NCBI GenBank assembly: GCA_046758845.1
Contig: JBHIBA010000099.1
Location: forward strand, 1 to 13,604
From: JBHIBA01 sp046758845
GTDB lineage: Bacteria; UBA8248; JACPRG01; G963555815
Reading direction: 5' to 3'
DNA length: 13,604 nt
A program made the position numbers and the translations under genes. Each line of letters begins with the position of its first letter. Positions within the stretch are counted from its first letter, which is position 1. Below the pieces are notes generated by a model. That model ran no database searches, was not told where the DNA came from, and saw only the letters and a program-made list of their open reading frames with translations. Positions 4,926 through 12,901 of this stretch are shown here, piece after piece.

Positions 4926-6758
4926 ATGCCCTCTGCCCTTTTTCTATTCTTCCTGTTGTTGCCATCTCTTTTGCCGGTCTCGGGCCTCGCCGCAGCCCAG
5001 AGCGAGCCACCTCAAATTGAACCTCGCCCCCAATTGGCCTCAACAAATCCTCCGCCTCAAATCAAACACTTAAAGCCTTTAACTCAGGTTTCTCAAGCGA
5101 AACCCCGCAAGGCCTCTTCTTCCCCTACAAGAGGAACAAAAACGGCGTCCCTCAAGGTGCAGGACATCATCGACCTCAAACGGCTGGGGTTCTCCGACGC
5201 CGAGGTCGAGGCCGAGTTCGCCAAAAAGGGAACGCCTTTGCGCCTGACCGATGCGGACGTCAAGGCCCTGAAGAAGGCGGGGGTTGGAGATGACCTCATC
5301 GCCTTCTTGCAGAAACCGGCTCAGGTCCCCGCTCCGAGCAAACGCGCGCCAATGGCCGGCGGGGAGCCCCCCGCCGCAGGTGGCGACAAGGCGGGTTCCT
5401 CACTGAGGGCGCTTGCTGAGCGGGGAGACGCCAATGCCCAGTACAAGCTCGGGTTGACGTACTACCAGGGCAGGGGCGTCGCGAAAAACTTCTCGGAAGC
5501 GGCGAAGTGGCATCGCAAGGCGGCCGAGCAAGGACATGCAAAAGCCCAGGCGAGTCTGGGCTTTATGTACGAGACGGGCAAAGGGCTTGGGCAAGATTAC
5601 GCCAAAGCGCTGAAGTGGTATCGGGAGGCGGCCAAGCAGGGACATGCAATCGCCCGGAGCAACCTGGGCTTAATGTACCAAGCTGGACGGGGAGTCGCGA
5701 AGGACTTTGTCCTCGCGCACATGTGGTACACCCTGGCGGAGTCTGCGGGCGACGAGCCAGCGCGAAAACATCGAGACCGTTTGGAGAAGCGAATGACGCC
5801 CGACCAGATAAGAGAAGCGCGAAGTCTGGCTCGCAAGTGGCGACCAGGCGCCGCCGAGCGCTCCATGGGATGGCTCCGACACCAATTTCTCGTGGGTTTG
5901 GACAGCAAGGAGAAATGGCGTGGCAGCTTAGATATCCGCGGGTATGTGCTGAAAAATCGGCAAGACCCAAACTCAGTTAAGTTGTTTTGGACGACCCCCG
6001 AAGCGGCCTTGGTGGGCCGAAGGATCGTTTCGGTGAAGGTTCAGGCGGGCTTCGGAGAAGGAAGGGTCACATCGGGGGCCGGTCTCCTTTACGCCTATGA
6101 CCCGGAAAAGCGATTTTTCTTCGCCTACGTCTTGGAAGACAAACGAACGGTCACCCTCTACCGCTGGCGACCCAGAGGCTTGGCACGGACTATGTCGGTC
6201 TCGAACGACCGGGTAAAGACTGAGGGATTCAACGAGCTGATGATCATAGAGCGGGGGGGCCGGCGCTTCGATCTCTACCTGAATGGTTCGCGCATCGGCT
6301 CCTTTAAGAGCCGAGAGGTCGGCAAAGGGGCCGTAGGCATCGTTGCCATGGGCACCGGCCGCTTCCTGTTCTCGGAATTCTATGAAAGCGCCCGAGGCCG
6401 GGAGCCTACGAGCGGCCGCTCTCCTGGTTCCGGCCGGTACCCGATGCCCTCCCCCTCAGCGCGGACGCCGTCTCGCCGCGAGCTCGTGGGCGCCTGGGCG
6501 GCGACCTTAAAAGACCAGGCTGGGGCCCCGATCGGGGAGATGGTGGTGCAGTTTTTCCCCTCGGGCGACTACACTGCCACATCGGTCATCCGGGGAGAGC
6601 GCAAGCAGTCCTCCGGCTACGTTTGGGCGGAGGGCGACAACCTGATTATCCGGGAAAAGGGCGGGGACCGCCCCTACGGCCTCAAACTGAGGGGGGAGCG
6701 GCTGGTCGTCGATATGCCCGAGTATGGAGGCGAGTTGACCTTTGCCCGGCGAGGCTAG
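4926..6758 (+). CDS. Secreted protein: helical modules, Sel1 repeats, beta-sandwich-like region, C-terminal beta domain
   Basis: The protein has 610 residues from ATG 4926, chosen because a strong promoter lies just upstream and a hydrophobic leader follows (FLFFLLLPSLLPVSGLAAA, cleavage near residues 22-24). The leader has no basic residues at its start, which is unusual. A Pro/Gln-rich linker is followed at residues 76-131 by two helical modules (LKVQDIIDLKRLGFSDAEV; LTDADVKALKKAGVGDDLI) that recur in the next two genes. Three exact 36-residue Sel1 repeats lie at 167-275 and end in the usual M-W-Y-x-L-A and R-x-L-A-R-K-W pattern. Residues about 327-492 look like a LamG/glycoside-binding type beta-sandwich (GAGLLYAYDPEKRFFFAYV; LYLNGSRIGSF; GAVGIVAMGTGRFLFSEF). 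A Ser/Pro linker leads to a C-terminal beta domain (519-610) shared with the next gene. Sel1 repeats usually bind partner proteins; the protein probably acts outside the cytoplasm. Overall function unknown. Confidence 0.85.
   Translation: MPSALFLFFLLLPSLLPVSGLAAAQSEPPQIEPRPQLASTNPPPQIKHLKPLTQVSQAKPRKASSSPTRGTKTASLKVQDIIDLKRLGFSDAEVEAEFAKKGTPLRLTDADVKALKKAGVGDDLIAFLQKPAQVPAPSKRAPMAGGEPPAAGGDKAGSSLRALAERGDANAQYKLGLTYYQGRGVAKNFSEAAKWHRKAAEQGHAKAQASLGFMYETGKGLGQDYAKALKWYREAAKQGHAIARSNLGLMYQAGRGVAKDFVLAHMWYTLAESAGDEPARKHRDRLEKRMTPDQIREARSLARKWRPGAAERSMGWLRHQFLVGLDSKEKWRGSLDIRGYVLKNRQDPNSVKLFWTTPEAALVGRRIVSVKVQAGFGEGRVTSGAGLLYAYDPEKRFFFAYVLEDKRTVTLYRWRPRGLARTMSVSNDRVKTEGFNELMIIERGGRRFDLYLNGSRIGSFKSREVGKGAVGIVAMGTGRFLFSEFYESARGREPTSGRSPGSGRYPMPSPSARTPSRRELVGAWAATLKDQAGAPIGEMVVQFFPSGDYTATSVIRGERKQSSGYVWAEGDNLIIREKGGDRPYGLKLRGERLVVDMPEYGGELTFARRG
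5424..5750 (+). repeat. Three Sel1-like repeats in 108-base tandem period
   Basis: Units begin at 5424, 5532 and 5640 with the same phase (GDANAQ, GHAKAQ, GHAIAR) and no indels between them. They share visible DNA similarity, for example the segments around 5515-5560 and 5625-5670, suggesting internal duplication. Confidence 0.85.
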
Positions 6759-6775
6759 GACGAAGAACTTTCGAT

Positions 6776-6779
6776 GGAG
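6776..6779 (+). promoter_or_regulatory. Ribosome binding site choosing ATG 6787
   Basis: GGAG lies 7 bases before ATG 6787, directly ahead of a canonical signal peptide. The earlier in-frame TTG at 6742 overlaps the previous gene and would bury that signal peptide. Confidence 0.6.
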
Positions 6780-6786
6780 ACTGGAG

Positions 6787-7233
6787 ATGAGGCGGCGGGT
6801 CGGAATTCGTGTCACTCTCGTTATGGCGGTCCTGCTGCTCTTTTGGGCCTCGGCTCCCTTTGCCTTGGCGGCGGACGAACCCGCCGGCCTCACCGTAAAG
6901 GAGATTATCGAACTCAAAGAGGTCGGTTTCCCCGAGAAGGACATCCGGGCCGAGATCACCCGCTCCAAAGGCAGGTACAAGCTTTCGGCCAAAGACCTGA
7001 AACGACTCAAGAAAGTCGGTTTTTCGAAGGAATTTCTCTCCTTCCTCGAAAGCCTCCGCCCGAAGAAAAAACTCACCAACAAAGACATTGCCGAATTGGT
7101 CAAAAGGGGTCTCTCCGCGGAAGAGATCCTCAAGGAGATCCGCGAGTCTGAGAAGGATTTCGAGGCCACGCCGCGGGCGATCCTCAACCTCGTCAAAAAG
7201 CACAAGGTCCCCAGGGTGGTGGCCCGGGCTGTC
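6787..7233 (+). repeat. Duplicated module segment, copy 1 (N-terminus of the mosaic protease)
   Basis: Aligns without large gaps to 10526-10972. By hand, about 96 of 149 encoded residues are identical, and runs of DNA are nearly identical, such as the stretch encoding GFPEKDIRAEITRS and that encoding FLESLRPKKKLTN. Confidence 0.85.
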
Positions 7234-10200
7234 CAGGGGCGAGCGCTGACGTACGAAGACCTCAAAGACCTTGGCAGGCAAGGCGCTTCGGGCGCCCAGC
7301 TCCTGCTCCTTCTGGATATCGTAGGCTTCCAGGGGGAAAAGCTGAGCCCTGCCCAGGCCGTCGAACTCTCCCGCGCCAAGGTGCCCCGGGAGGTCGTGGC
7401 GTGGCTTCGGAAGCCGCCCAAGAAAGAGGCGAAACCTGAATTAGCCAAGACGGGCGATCTGCCGCAGCCGGGATTCTATCCCCATCCCCTGGGCCTCTTC
7501 ACCCTCCGGTACCCGGAGGACTGGACCCAGCTGAAAGAAGTGAAGGACGGCAACGTCCTCTACACCGTGACACCCGAGAAGGGGAAGGAGCGGGCCGACG
7601 ACGTGACCACGTCCTTTCAGCTGATAGTTGAGGGTATCGAGGAAAACGCCTTGGCCACTAAGATGACCCCCCAGCAGGCCCTGGAGCGAATCGTGACCCT
7701 GTTTCTTCACGAAGAGCCGGGCCTGCGAGTCCAAGGGGCGTCCGCCGAGGCGAAGATGGGCGACCTTCCCGCCGCGCGGCAGACCTTCAAAGGGACCTTG
7801 AAGGGAAAGCAGGGGCAGTTCCGGGCGGACGTCTACCTGGCCGTCAAGGGGAAATTCATGTACATGGCCGCAGCCACGGCCTCGGAGGAGCGCTTCGGCG
7901 AGTTGAGTGACCGCTTTGAACAGATTCTGAAGAAATCCTCCTTCATCCCGGTATCCGGCGGAGGCCGGAAAAAGAAGGCGTACACAGTCGAGGAGTTGGC
8001 CTCGAGGCACAAGGCGGCCGTCGTGTCCGTTAAGGGTAAAGTCGGGGAGGGATTGTGGAGTACGGGGACCGGATTCTTAATCCGCGAAGACGGCTACCTC
8101 CTGACTAACCATCACGTGATCTGGAATGAGGAAAAGAAACGCCCCGCGACCCAGTTCACGGTCGAATGGGACGATAGTCTGAATCTACCGAAGAAGGAGG
8201 CGAAGCTGATTGCATTCAAGCGTCAACGTAGCCACATCGCATTTAACTTTGGAATTGACATTGCCCTTCTGAAGATACCCGCTGAACGTCCTTACAAAAC
8301 CTTCCCCCTCTCGCCTCTGTCCCATGTGCGCCTCGGGGACCAGGTCATGACCATGGGCTTCCCGTCGAGGGGTATGGATGTGAGCACCCTCTCCACGTTT
8401 GTGACCTCAGGCGTCGTGACGCGGTTCAACCGGGACTTCCGGGGCAGGACCGAAGGCATCCTCACCACCGCTCCCATAACCGGCGGGAACAGCGGCGGAC
8501 CGGCCTTGAGCCTCGCGACCGGGGGCGCCATTGGCTTGAACACCTGGGGATTCAGCGAGAAGACGATACTTCGAGAAAACCCCGACCTGGTGGCTTACAA
8601 AGGCGTGGTGCCCATCGATTTCGCCATCCGGGAGTTCCCCCTGGCGACGCAGATTTCTGCAGAAAGGGAGAAGACCCTCGATTACATCGATTATTTTGAC
8701 CTCGCCCTGAGGAGCGCAGATTTCGGGGTTACTTCCGCCGCCGTCCGGATGGCGGAAAAGGCCGTGAAAAAGAACGACCGCTCGGCGGACGCCCTTTCTC
8801 TTCTCGGAAGGCTCCAGGTCAGCGCTGCTGGCGACAGGAAGGAAATTAAAGCCGGCTTCAAGACCCTCGAGAAGGCCCTGGCTCTGGACCCCAAGCACCT
8901 GGACACGCTGCTCTTCCTGGCGCAGGCCAACCTAGAGCTAAACGAGATCGTAAAAGCCGTGAAGTATGCCGACCGGGCTGTTGAAGCCGAGCCAACAGAC
9001 TGGCGGGTGTACGTCGCCCGGGCCAACATCAACCTCTCCTCCCGACGGCATGAAGAGGCCCTCAAAGACTTGGAAAAAGCCAAGCAACAATCCCGTGAGG
9101 TCCTTCCCCAACCTTACATCCTGGCGGGGCGGGCGCTCTTCGCCATGGGGCGGTTGGAGGATGGGAGAAGGGATTTTCTGAAAGCCTTGGAGCTTCAGCC
9201 CTCCAACCTGGAGGCCCGGATGGAGCTCGCTCAGTATCACATGCTCAAGAAGAATTACGTGGCGGCCCTCCTGGAATACGACAAGCTCAACACAGAGCGA
9301 CCGAACACCCCCCATGTCATGGTTGGCATGGCGAGAGCTTACGTAGGGCTGAAAAAATTCCAAAAGGCCGCCCTCTCTTACCACGACTCCATTACCTGGT
9401 CGAACAAGCTCGGATTGATGCCGGCCGAGGAGGCTCTTGTTGAGCGGGCGCGCATTACGCATCGGCAGCTCAAGAAAGCCAAGCTGGCCGTCAAGTTTTA
9501 CGCCGACTACCTCCTGCCCTACTTCGGCGCCAAAGGGGCCTATGACGTTCACATGGAGATGGCGGACATCGTCAAGAGGCGCTTCTCAGAAGGCATCGCT
9601 TTGGGGCACTTCATGAACGCCGCCATCATGACACAGGACGAGAAGGCCAAATCCGACAAGGCCACGAAGGAAATCGAGAGTCTGGCCAAAAAGCGGGTGC
9701 TGATGTCCAAGGCGGACATCAAGCTGATGCTCAAACTGAAATATCACCCGGCCGTTGCCGGCAAGATCATCCAAGCGACATACCTGGATTTTTGGGTAAA
9801 CCCCAAGGATGAGAAACAGATCGCCGCCCTCTTCAAGAAGGGGTTTCCCAAGGACGTGGTGATAGGCATCCTGGTTTCCTCAGTGCGCCACGAGAAGTTT
9901 CAGAAACAGCGAATGCGCGCCAGACGGCAGCGCCGAGATCAGGAGCCGGGACCGGCTCGGGGGCAGCGCCCAGGCCCGCAAGCGCGGCGGCTTGGACCCG
10001 GACCGGGACCGCCCGGACAGCAACCGGGACCCGCAGAACCCCCGCCCCCTGGACGGGGACCGGGAGCCGCAGGGGCCCCGCCTCCCGGACCGCCACCGGG
10101 ACAAGGACCCCAAGCGCGACGTCCTATCCCCGCGAATCTTGCCGGAACCTGGGTGGGCCACAGCAGGACGACCCGTGGTTTTCCGGTGCAGGTGACCATC

Positions 10201-10413
10201 ACTCTCCAAAGGGACGGTCAGTACCAATCGGCGCTTTCGGTCGGAGGATTTCCGCAGAATACGGATAGGGGAACCTATACTGTCAACCAGAACCTCATCG
10301 TCCTCCGAAGCATTTCGATGCGTGATGTCCTTGTCCGAATCGTGGGAAACCGGCTCATGCTTGACCTTCAGAGGTATGGGTATGGAATTGTATATTTCAC
10401 CCGTGGCGGCTGA
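6787..10413 (+). CDS. Large secreted mosaic protease: helical modules, PsbP-like domain, trypsin-like protease, TPRs, C-terminal beta domain
   Basis: The protein has 1208 residues from ATG 6787. Residues 1-29 are a signal peptide (MRRRVGIRVTLVMAVLLLFW, cut near ALAA). Residues 35-218 hold about six helical modules (LTVKEIIELKEVGF, LSAKDLKRLKKVGF, LTNKDIAELVKRGL and weaker copies). Residues 228-388 resemble PsbP/DUF1795 (YPHPLGLFTLRYPEDW). Residues 399-617 are a trypsin-like serine protease with GTGFLI, TNHHV (His443), GIDIALLKI (Asp491) and GGNSGGPA (Ser569), so the triad is complete. No PDZ follows; instead TPR-like helices occupy about 633-932 (KALALDPKHLDTLLFLAQAN; KALELQPSNLEARMELAQYH). 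Two more modules follow (MSKADIKLMLKLKYH; DEKQIAALFKKGFP), then a Pro/Gly/Arg-rich linker (about 1043-1115) and a beta domain (1116-1208, GTWVGHSR...YFTRGG) like that ending the previous gene. It is probably an envelope protease or scaffold, starting 28 bases after the previous stop. Substrate unknown. Confidence 0.88.
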   Translation: MRRRVGIRVTLVMAVLLLFWASAPFALAADEPAGLTVKEIIELKEVGFPEKDIRAEITRSKGRYKLSAKDLKRLKKVGFSKEFLSFLESLRPKKKLTNKDIAELVKRGLSAEEILKEIRESEKDFEATPRAILNLVKKHKVPRVVARAVQGRALTYEDLKDLGRQGASGAQLLLLLDIVGFQGEKLSPAQAVELSRAKVPREVVAWLRKPPKKEAKPELAKTGDLPQPGFYPHPLGLFTLRYPEDWTQLKEVKDGNVLYTVTPEKGKERADDVTTSFQLIVEGIEENALATKMTPQQALERIVTLFLHEEPGLRVQGASAEAKMGDLPAARQTFKGTLKGKQGQFRADVYLAVKGKFMYMAAATASEERFGELSDRFEQILKKSSFIPVSGGGRKKKAYTVEELASRHKAAVVSVKGKVGEGLWSTGTGFLIREDGYLLTNHHVIWNEEKKRPATQFTVEWDDSLNLPKKEAKLIAFKRQRSHIAFNFGIDIALLKIPAERPYKTFPLSPLSHVRLGDQVMTMGFPSRGMDVSTLSTFVTSGVVTRFNRDFRGRTEGILTTAPITGGNSGGPALSLATGGAIGLNTWGFSEKTILRENPDLVAYKGVVPIDFAIREFPLATQISAEREKTLDYIDYFDLALRSADFGVTSAAVRMAEKAVKKNDRSADALSLLGRLQVSAAGDRKEIKAGFKTLEKALALDPKHLDTLLFLAQANLELNEIVKAVKYADRAVEAEPTDWRVYVARANINLSSRRHEEALKDLEKAKQQSREVLPQPYILAGRALFAMGRLEDGRRDFLKALELQPSNLEARMELAQYHMLKKNYVAALLEYDKLNTERPNTPHVMVGMARAYVGLKKFQKAALSYHDSITWSNKLGLMPAEEALVERARITHRQLKKAKLAVKFYADYLLPYFGAKGAYDVHMEMADIVKRRFSEGIALGHFMNAAIMTQDEKAKSDKATKEIESLAKKRVLMSKADIKLMLKLKYHPAVAGKIIQATYLDFWVNPKDEKQIAALFKKGFPKDVVIGILVSSVRHEKFQKQRMRARRQRRDQEPGPARGQRPGPQARRLGPGPGPPGQQPGPAEPPPPGRGPGAAGAPPPGPPPGQGPQARRPIPANLAGTWVGHSRTTRGFPVQVTITLQRDGQYQSALSVGGFPQNTDRGTYTVNQNLIVLRSISMRDVLVRIVGNRLMLDLQRYGYGIVYFTRGG
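9913..10128 (+). repeat. Pro/Gly/Arg-rich low-complexity coding segment
   Basis: Imperfect repeats of GGACCGGGA-like DNA encode a disordered linker (GPGPGPPGQQPGP, PPPPGRGPG) before the last beta domain of the mosaic protease. Several frames are open here because of the composition; only the main frame connects to recognisable domains on both sides. It may be repeat-length variable. Confidence 0.7.
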
Positions 10414-10513
10414 GGCTATGGACGTCAAGATCCCAATGTATTGAGACGGCTCGACCGGCCTGAACAGCGGAAACAAAGGAGAAAGCCAACAGAAGAGCTC
10501 TGAAACTTTGAAA

Positions 10514-10520
10514 AGGGGGG
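10514..10520 (+). promoter_or_regulatory. Ribosome binding site choosing ATG 10526
   Basis: AGGGGGG lies 5 bases before ATG 10526, the start that aligns with the paralogous protein's first residue. The in-frame TTG at 10508 lies upstream of this site. Confidence 0.65.
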
Positions 10521-10525
10521 ATCAG

Positions 10526-10972
10526 ATGAGATGTCGGCTTGGCATTTTGGCCATATCGGTAATGGTGGTGCTTGCGGTCTTTTGGGCCTCGCCTCCTAGT
10601 GCTTTTGCGGCGGAAAAACCCACCGGGCTCACGTTTAAGGAGATCATCGAGCTTAAGGAACTCGGTTTCCCCGAGAAGGACATCCGGGCTGAGATCACCC
10701 GTTCCGGCAGTCTCTCCGCGCTAACGGAAAAGGAGCTGATAAAGCTAAAGAGGGCCGGTTTTTCGAAGGGATTTCTGGCCTTTCTCGAAAGTCTCCGGCC
10801 GAAGAAAAAGCTCACCAACGATGATATCGCCGCAATGGTCAGAAGGGGCGTCTCCGCGGGAGAGATCCTTAAGCAAATCGGGGAATCTGAGAGGGCCTTC
10901 GACGCCTCGCCCCGCGCCCTCCTCAAGCTCTCAAAGGAGCACAACGTCCCAAGTGGTGTGATCCTCGCCATG
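10526..10972 (+). repeat. Duplicated module segment, copy 2 (stand-alone module protein)
   Basis: Second copy of the segment at 6787-7233, including the signal peptide (shared FWAS and AFA/ALA cleavage regions). A tandem partial gene duplication explains it. Confidence 0.85.
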
Positions 10973-11197
10973 CGGGCAACCCTAACGGAGATATTCAACA
11001 CAGTTGAGGAGGCCATTAGAAAGGGCCTGACCCGGGAAGAAACGGCGGAAAGTATCACCTTCATCGATCGGTTACCTATTCCGCCCGAGTATGAACGCAT
11101 CGCACCCGTTGTTCAGACAAGGAACATTGAGAGGATCTTTGACCAACTCAAGGGCGGCGAGGGTTCATCGGCGTCCGGCGGGGCCGGGGCTCCTTGA
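10526..11197 (+). CDS. Secreted stand-alone helical-module protein, paralogue of the protease N-terminus
   Basis: The protein has 223 residues from ATG 10526, with a signal peptide (MRCRLGILAISVMVVLAVFW, cut near AFAA). Four helical modules line up one to one with the start of the preceding mosaic protease: LTFKEIIELKELGF, LTEKELIKLKRAGF, LTNDDIAAMVRRGV and SPRALLKLSKEHNV. After them come a less similar helix (TVEEAIRKGLTREETAESI) and a Gly/Ser tail (GGEGSSASGGAGAP). There is no protease, PsbP-like, TPR or beta domain. It lies 112 bases after the protease stop on the same strand, probably in the same operon. A lone copy of the shared module suggests a competitor, chaperone or assembly partner of the larger proteins, but this is inference. 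I do not recognise a named family. Confidence 0.85.
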   Translation: MRCRLGILAISVMVVLAVFWASPPSAFAAEKPTGLTFKEIIELKELGFPEKDIRAEITRSGSLSALTEKELIKLKRAGFSKGFLAFLESLRPKKKLTNDDIAAMVRRGVSAGEILKQIGESERAFDASPRALLKLSKEHNVPSGVILAMRATLTEIFNTVEEAIRKGLTREETAESITFIDRLPIPPEYERIAPVVQTRNIERIFDQLKGGEGSSASGGAGAP

Positions 11198-11470
11198 GGG
11201 CATGATAGATATATCAGCTGAGCGAGTTTACTTATGGTGAGAGGGAGGTTGAGAGGGGCGAAAGTTGGCGCGGACGTCGGGTCCTTCGGGCATCCATAGA
11301 GAGGGGTAATCGCAAAAATGCCGTGCCAATCGAGGGACGAGGGAGATAGTATCGCGACCATTCTGGCATGGTCCAGTCTCTTCTGTGACTTCTAACTGGC
11401 CAAAGACGGAGCGGGTTGCTCAGAAGCCCGAAACGCCGGCCTGGAAGAATCTCGCTTCGAGGGTTGGCAG
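11198..11470. other. Intergenic region before the amidohydrolase
   Basis: This 273-base stretch has no supported gene. It contains only a weak AT-rich inverted repeat near 11203-11218 (TGATA...TATCA), with no clear T-run terminator or consensus promoter. It marks the boundary between the module cluster and the catabolic-looking genes. Confidence 0.5.
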
Positions 11471-12901
11471 ATGGGCAAAATACTTATAAAGAACGGCTTC
11501 ATCGTGACCCTCGACAGCGAACGCCGAGTGTTCGATAGCGGCTTTGTCGCCGTTGAGGGATCGGCGATTACCGCCGTTGGTGGCCACGCCGAGCTAGAAT
11601 CGCAGGGACCTTTCGACGAAGTCTTTGATGTTCGGGGCATGATTGTCTTGCCCGGGCTGATCAATGCGCATACGCATCACCTTGGCAACTTGTTTAAGGG
11701 AGTCAGGGACGGCTTTGCTCAAGCAGAGTCGCATCTGAAGACGTTATATCCCCTCTTGTCTAATATTACAGACGAAGATATGAGGGTGTCGAGCTACCTC
11801 GCGTGCATAGAGATGCTAAAGACGGGAACGACGTGTTGTCTGAACCATTTAATCGGATACGTTACAGAGGAAACGATTCAGGCCGTGGCAGAACCTGTCA
11901 TAGAACTTGGAATGCGCCAAACCATTGGGACTGCTATGGCCAATAATCCTGAGCGACCTTTCTCGAAGGAGTACCCTCTGAGGATGAGACATCCCAGGAC
12001 GCTCGATGAAGAACTGGACCTCGCAGAGTCTGTTATTTCTAATTGGCACGGGGCGGCGGCGGGTCGTGTTCGGATAGCGCTGGCAATTGAGACCCAGGAT
12101 GCTGCCGTTCTATACGGCGGGACGACCGAGGATCTCATTATTGAAGGTACAGCCCTTGCGGAAAAGTACGATCTGAAAATTACGACTCACAGCGCAGCGG
12201 ACCCTCCGTCGAAAGTGTACAGGGATTACTTACGCCTGACGGGTAGGAGTGACATTGAGTTTTTGGTAAACTTGGGTGTTCTCAGCCCGGTATATGTTCT
12301 TGTGCATTGCGTTGGGGCCGGGGAACGGGACATTCAAAGCATTGGTGAAAGTGGAGCAAGCGTGGTGACAAACCCCGTGGCGAATGCTTTTCTCTGCAAT
12401 GGAGTGGCACCGGTGAAGCGAATGATGCAAAACGGGATAAACGTCGCGCTGGGGAACGATACAGCCATGATTAACCATTCTGTGGATATGATAGAGCAGA
12501 TGAAATTCTGTTCTTTACTACAAAACGTGTTTACGCTCGATCCTACGGCCATTCCGCCGGAAAAGGCATTAGAGTTTGCAACAATCAACGGCGCGAAAGC
12601 TTTGGGAATCGAGGGTTCAGTTGGCTCTCTTGAAATGGGAAGGAGGGCGGACGTTGTGATCTTCGACCTGAGGGGAGCAAATACCTCGGTTGTCAATCGG
12701 CCGGTTTCGAACCTCGTCTATGGTGCAAGAGGCCTGGACGCTAACCTCGTGATGGTGGACGGGAAGATTCTGGTGAAGGAAGGAAAACTGGTTGCTTTTG
12801 ATCGGGAAGAGGAGGTGATCGCAGAGGCGACAGAAAGGGCCCAGATCACTTTGAAAAAGGCGGGATTGACCTATTTGACCCATCGTCCGTGGCCGAGGTA
12901 A
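11471..12901 (+). CDS. Amidohydrolase of the AtzA/TrzN/SAH-deaminase group, atypical active site
   Basis: The protein has 476 residues from ATG 11471, with GAGGG about 7 bases upstream and no signal peptide, so it is cytoplasmic. It has the full composite-domain layout: an N-terminal beta strand set (ILIKNGFIVTLD), the metal motif INAHTHH (His67, His69), THSAAD (His240), VLVHCVG (His279) and GNDTA (Asp330), and the C-terminal strand set (GSLEMGRRADVVIFD). These match the metal ligands of aminohydrolases that act on C-N or C-Cl bonds of ring compounds. Two deviations stand out. The Glu three residues after the third His (HxxE in AtzA, TrzN and deaminases) is Ala, with Asp at +4, and GTD is GND. 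The reaction may therefore not be a standard deamination. The flavoprotein gene downstream suggests a short catabolic operon. Substrate unknown. Confidence 0.9.
   Translation: MGKILIKNGFIVTLDSERRVFDSGFVAVEGSAITAVGGHAELESQGPFDEVFDVRGMIVLPGLINAHTHHLGNLFKGVRDGFAQAESHLKTLYPLLSNITDEDMRVSSYLACIEMLKTGTTCCLNHLIGYVTEETIQAVAEPVIELGMRQTIGTAMANNPERPFSKEYPLRMRHPRTLDEELDLAESVISNWHGAAAGRVRIALAIETQDAAVLYGGTTEDLIIEGTALAEKYDLKITTHSAADPPSKVYRDYLRLTGRSDIEFLVNLGVLSPVYVLVHCVGAGERDIQSIGESGASVVTNPVANAFLCNGVAPVKRMMQNGINVALGNDTAMINHSVDMIEQMKFCSLLQNVFTLDPTAIPPEKALEFATINGAKALGIEGSVGSLEMGRRADVVIFDLRGANTSVVNRPVSNLVYGARGLDANLVMVDGKILVKEGKLVAFDREEEVIAEATERAQITLKKAGLTYLTHRPWPR

Noticed and set aside
6507..7448. 313-residue open frame on the minus strand
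   Set aside because: It lies opposite the strongly supported module genes, is Ser/Arg-rich, and has no motif or ribosome site. It is a GC-rich antisense shadow.
9930..10110. Tandem DNA repeats considered as a CRISPR-like or intergenic repeat array
   Set aside because: The repeats are imperfect, have no constant spacer length and are in-frame within a protein linker.
9992..10195. Alternative + frame with Asp-Arg-Pro repeats in the Pro-rich region
   Set aside because: It comes from the GGACCGGGA-type repeats read in another frame. The main frame links recognisable domains on both sides without a shift.
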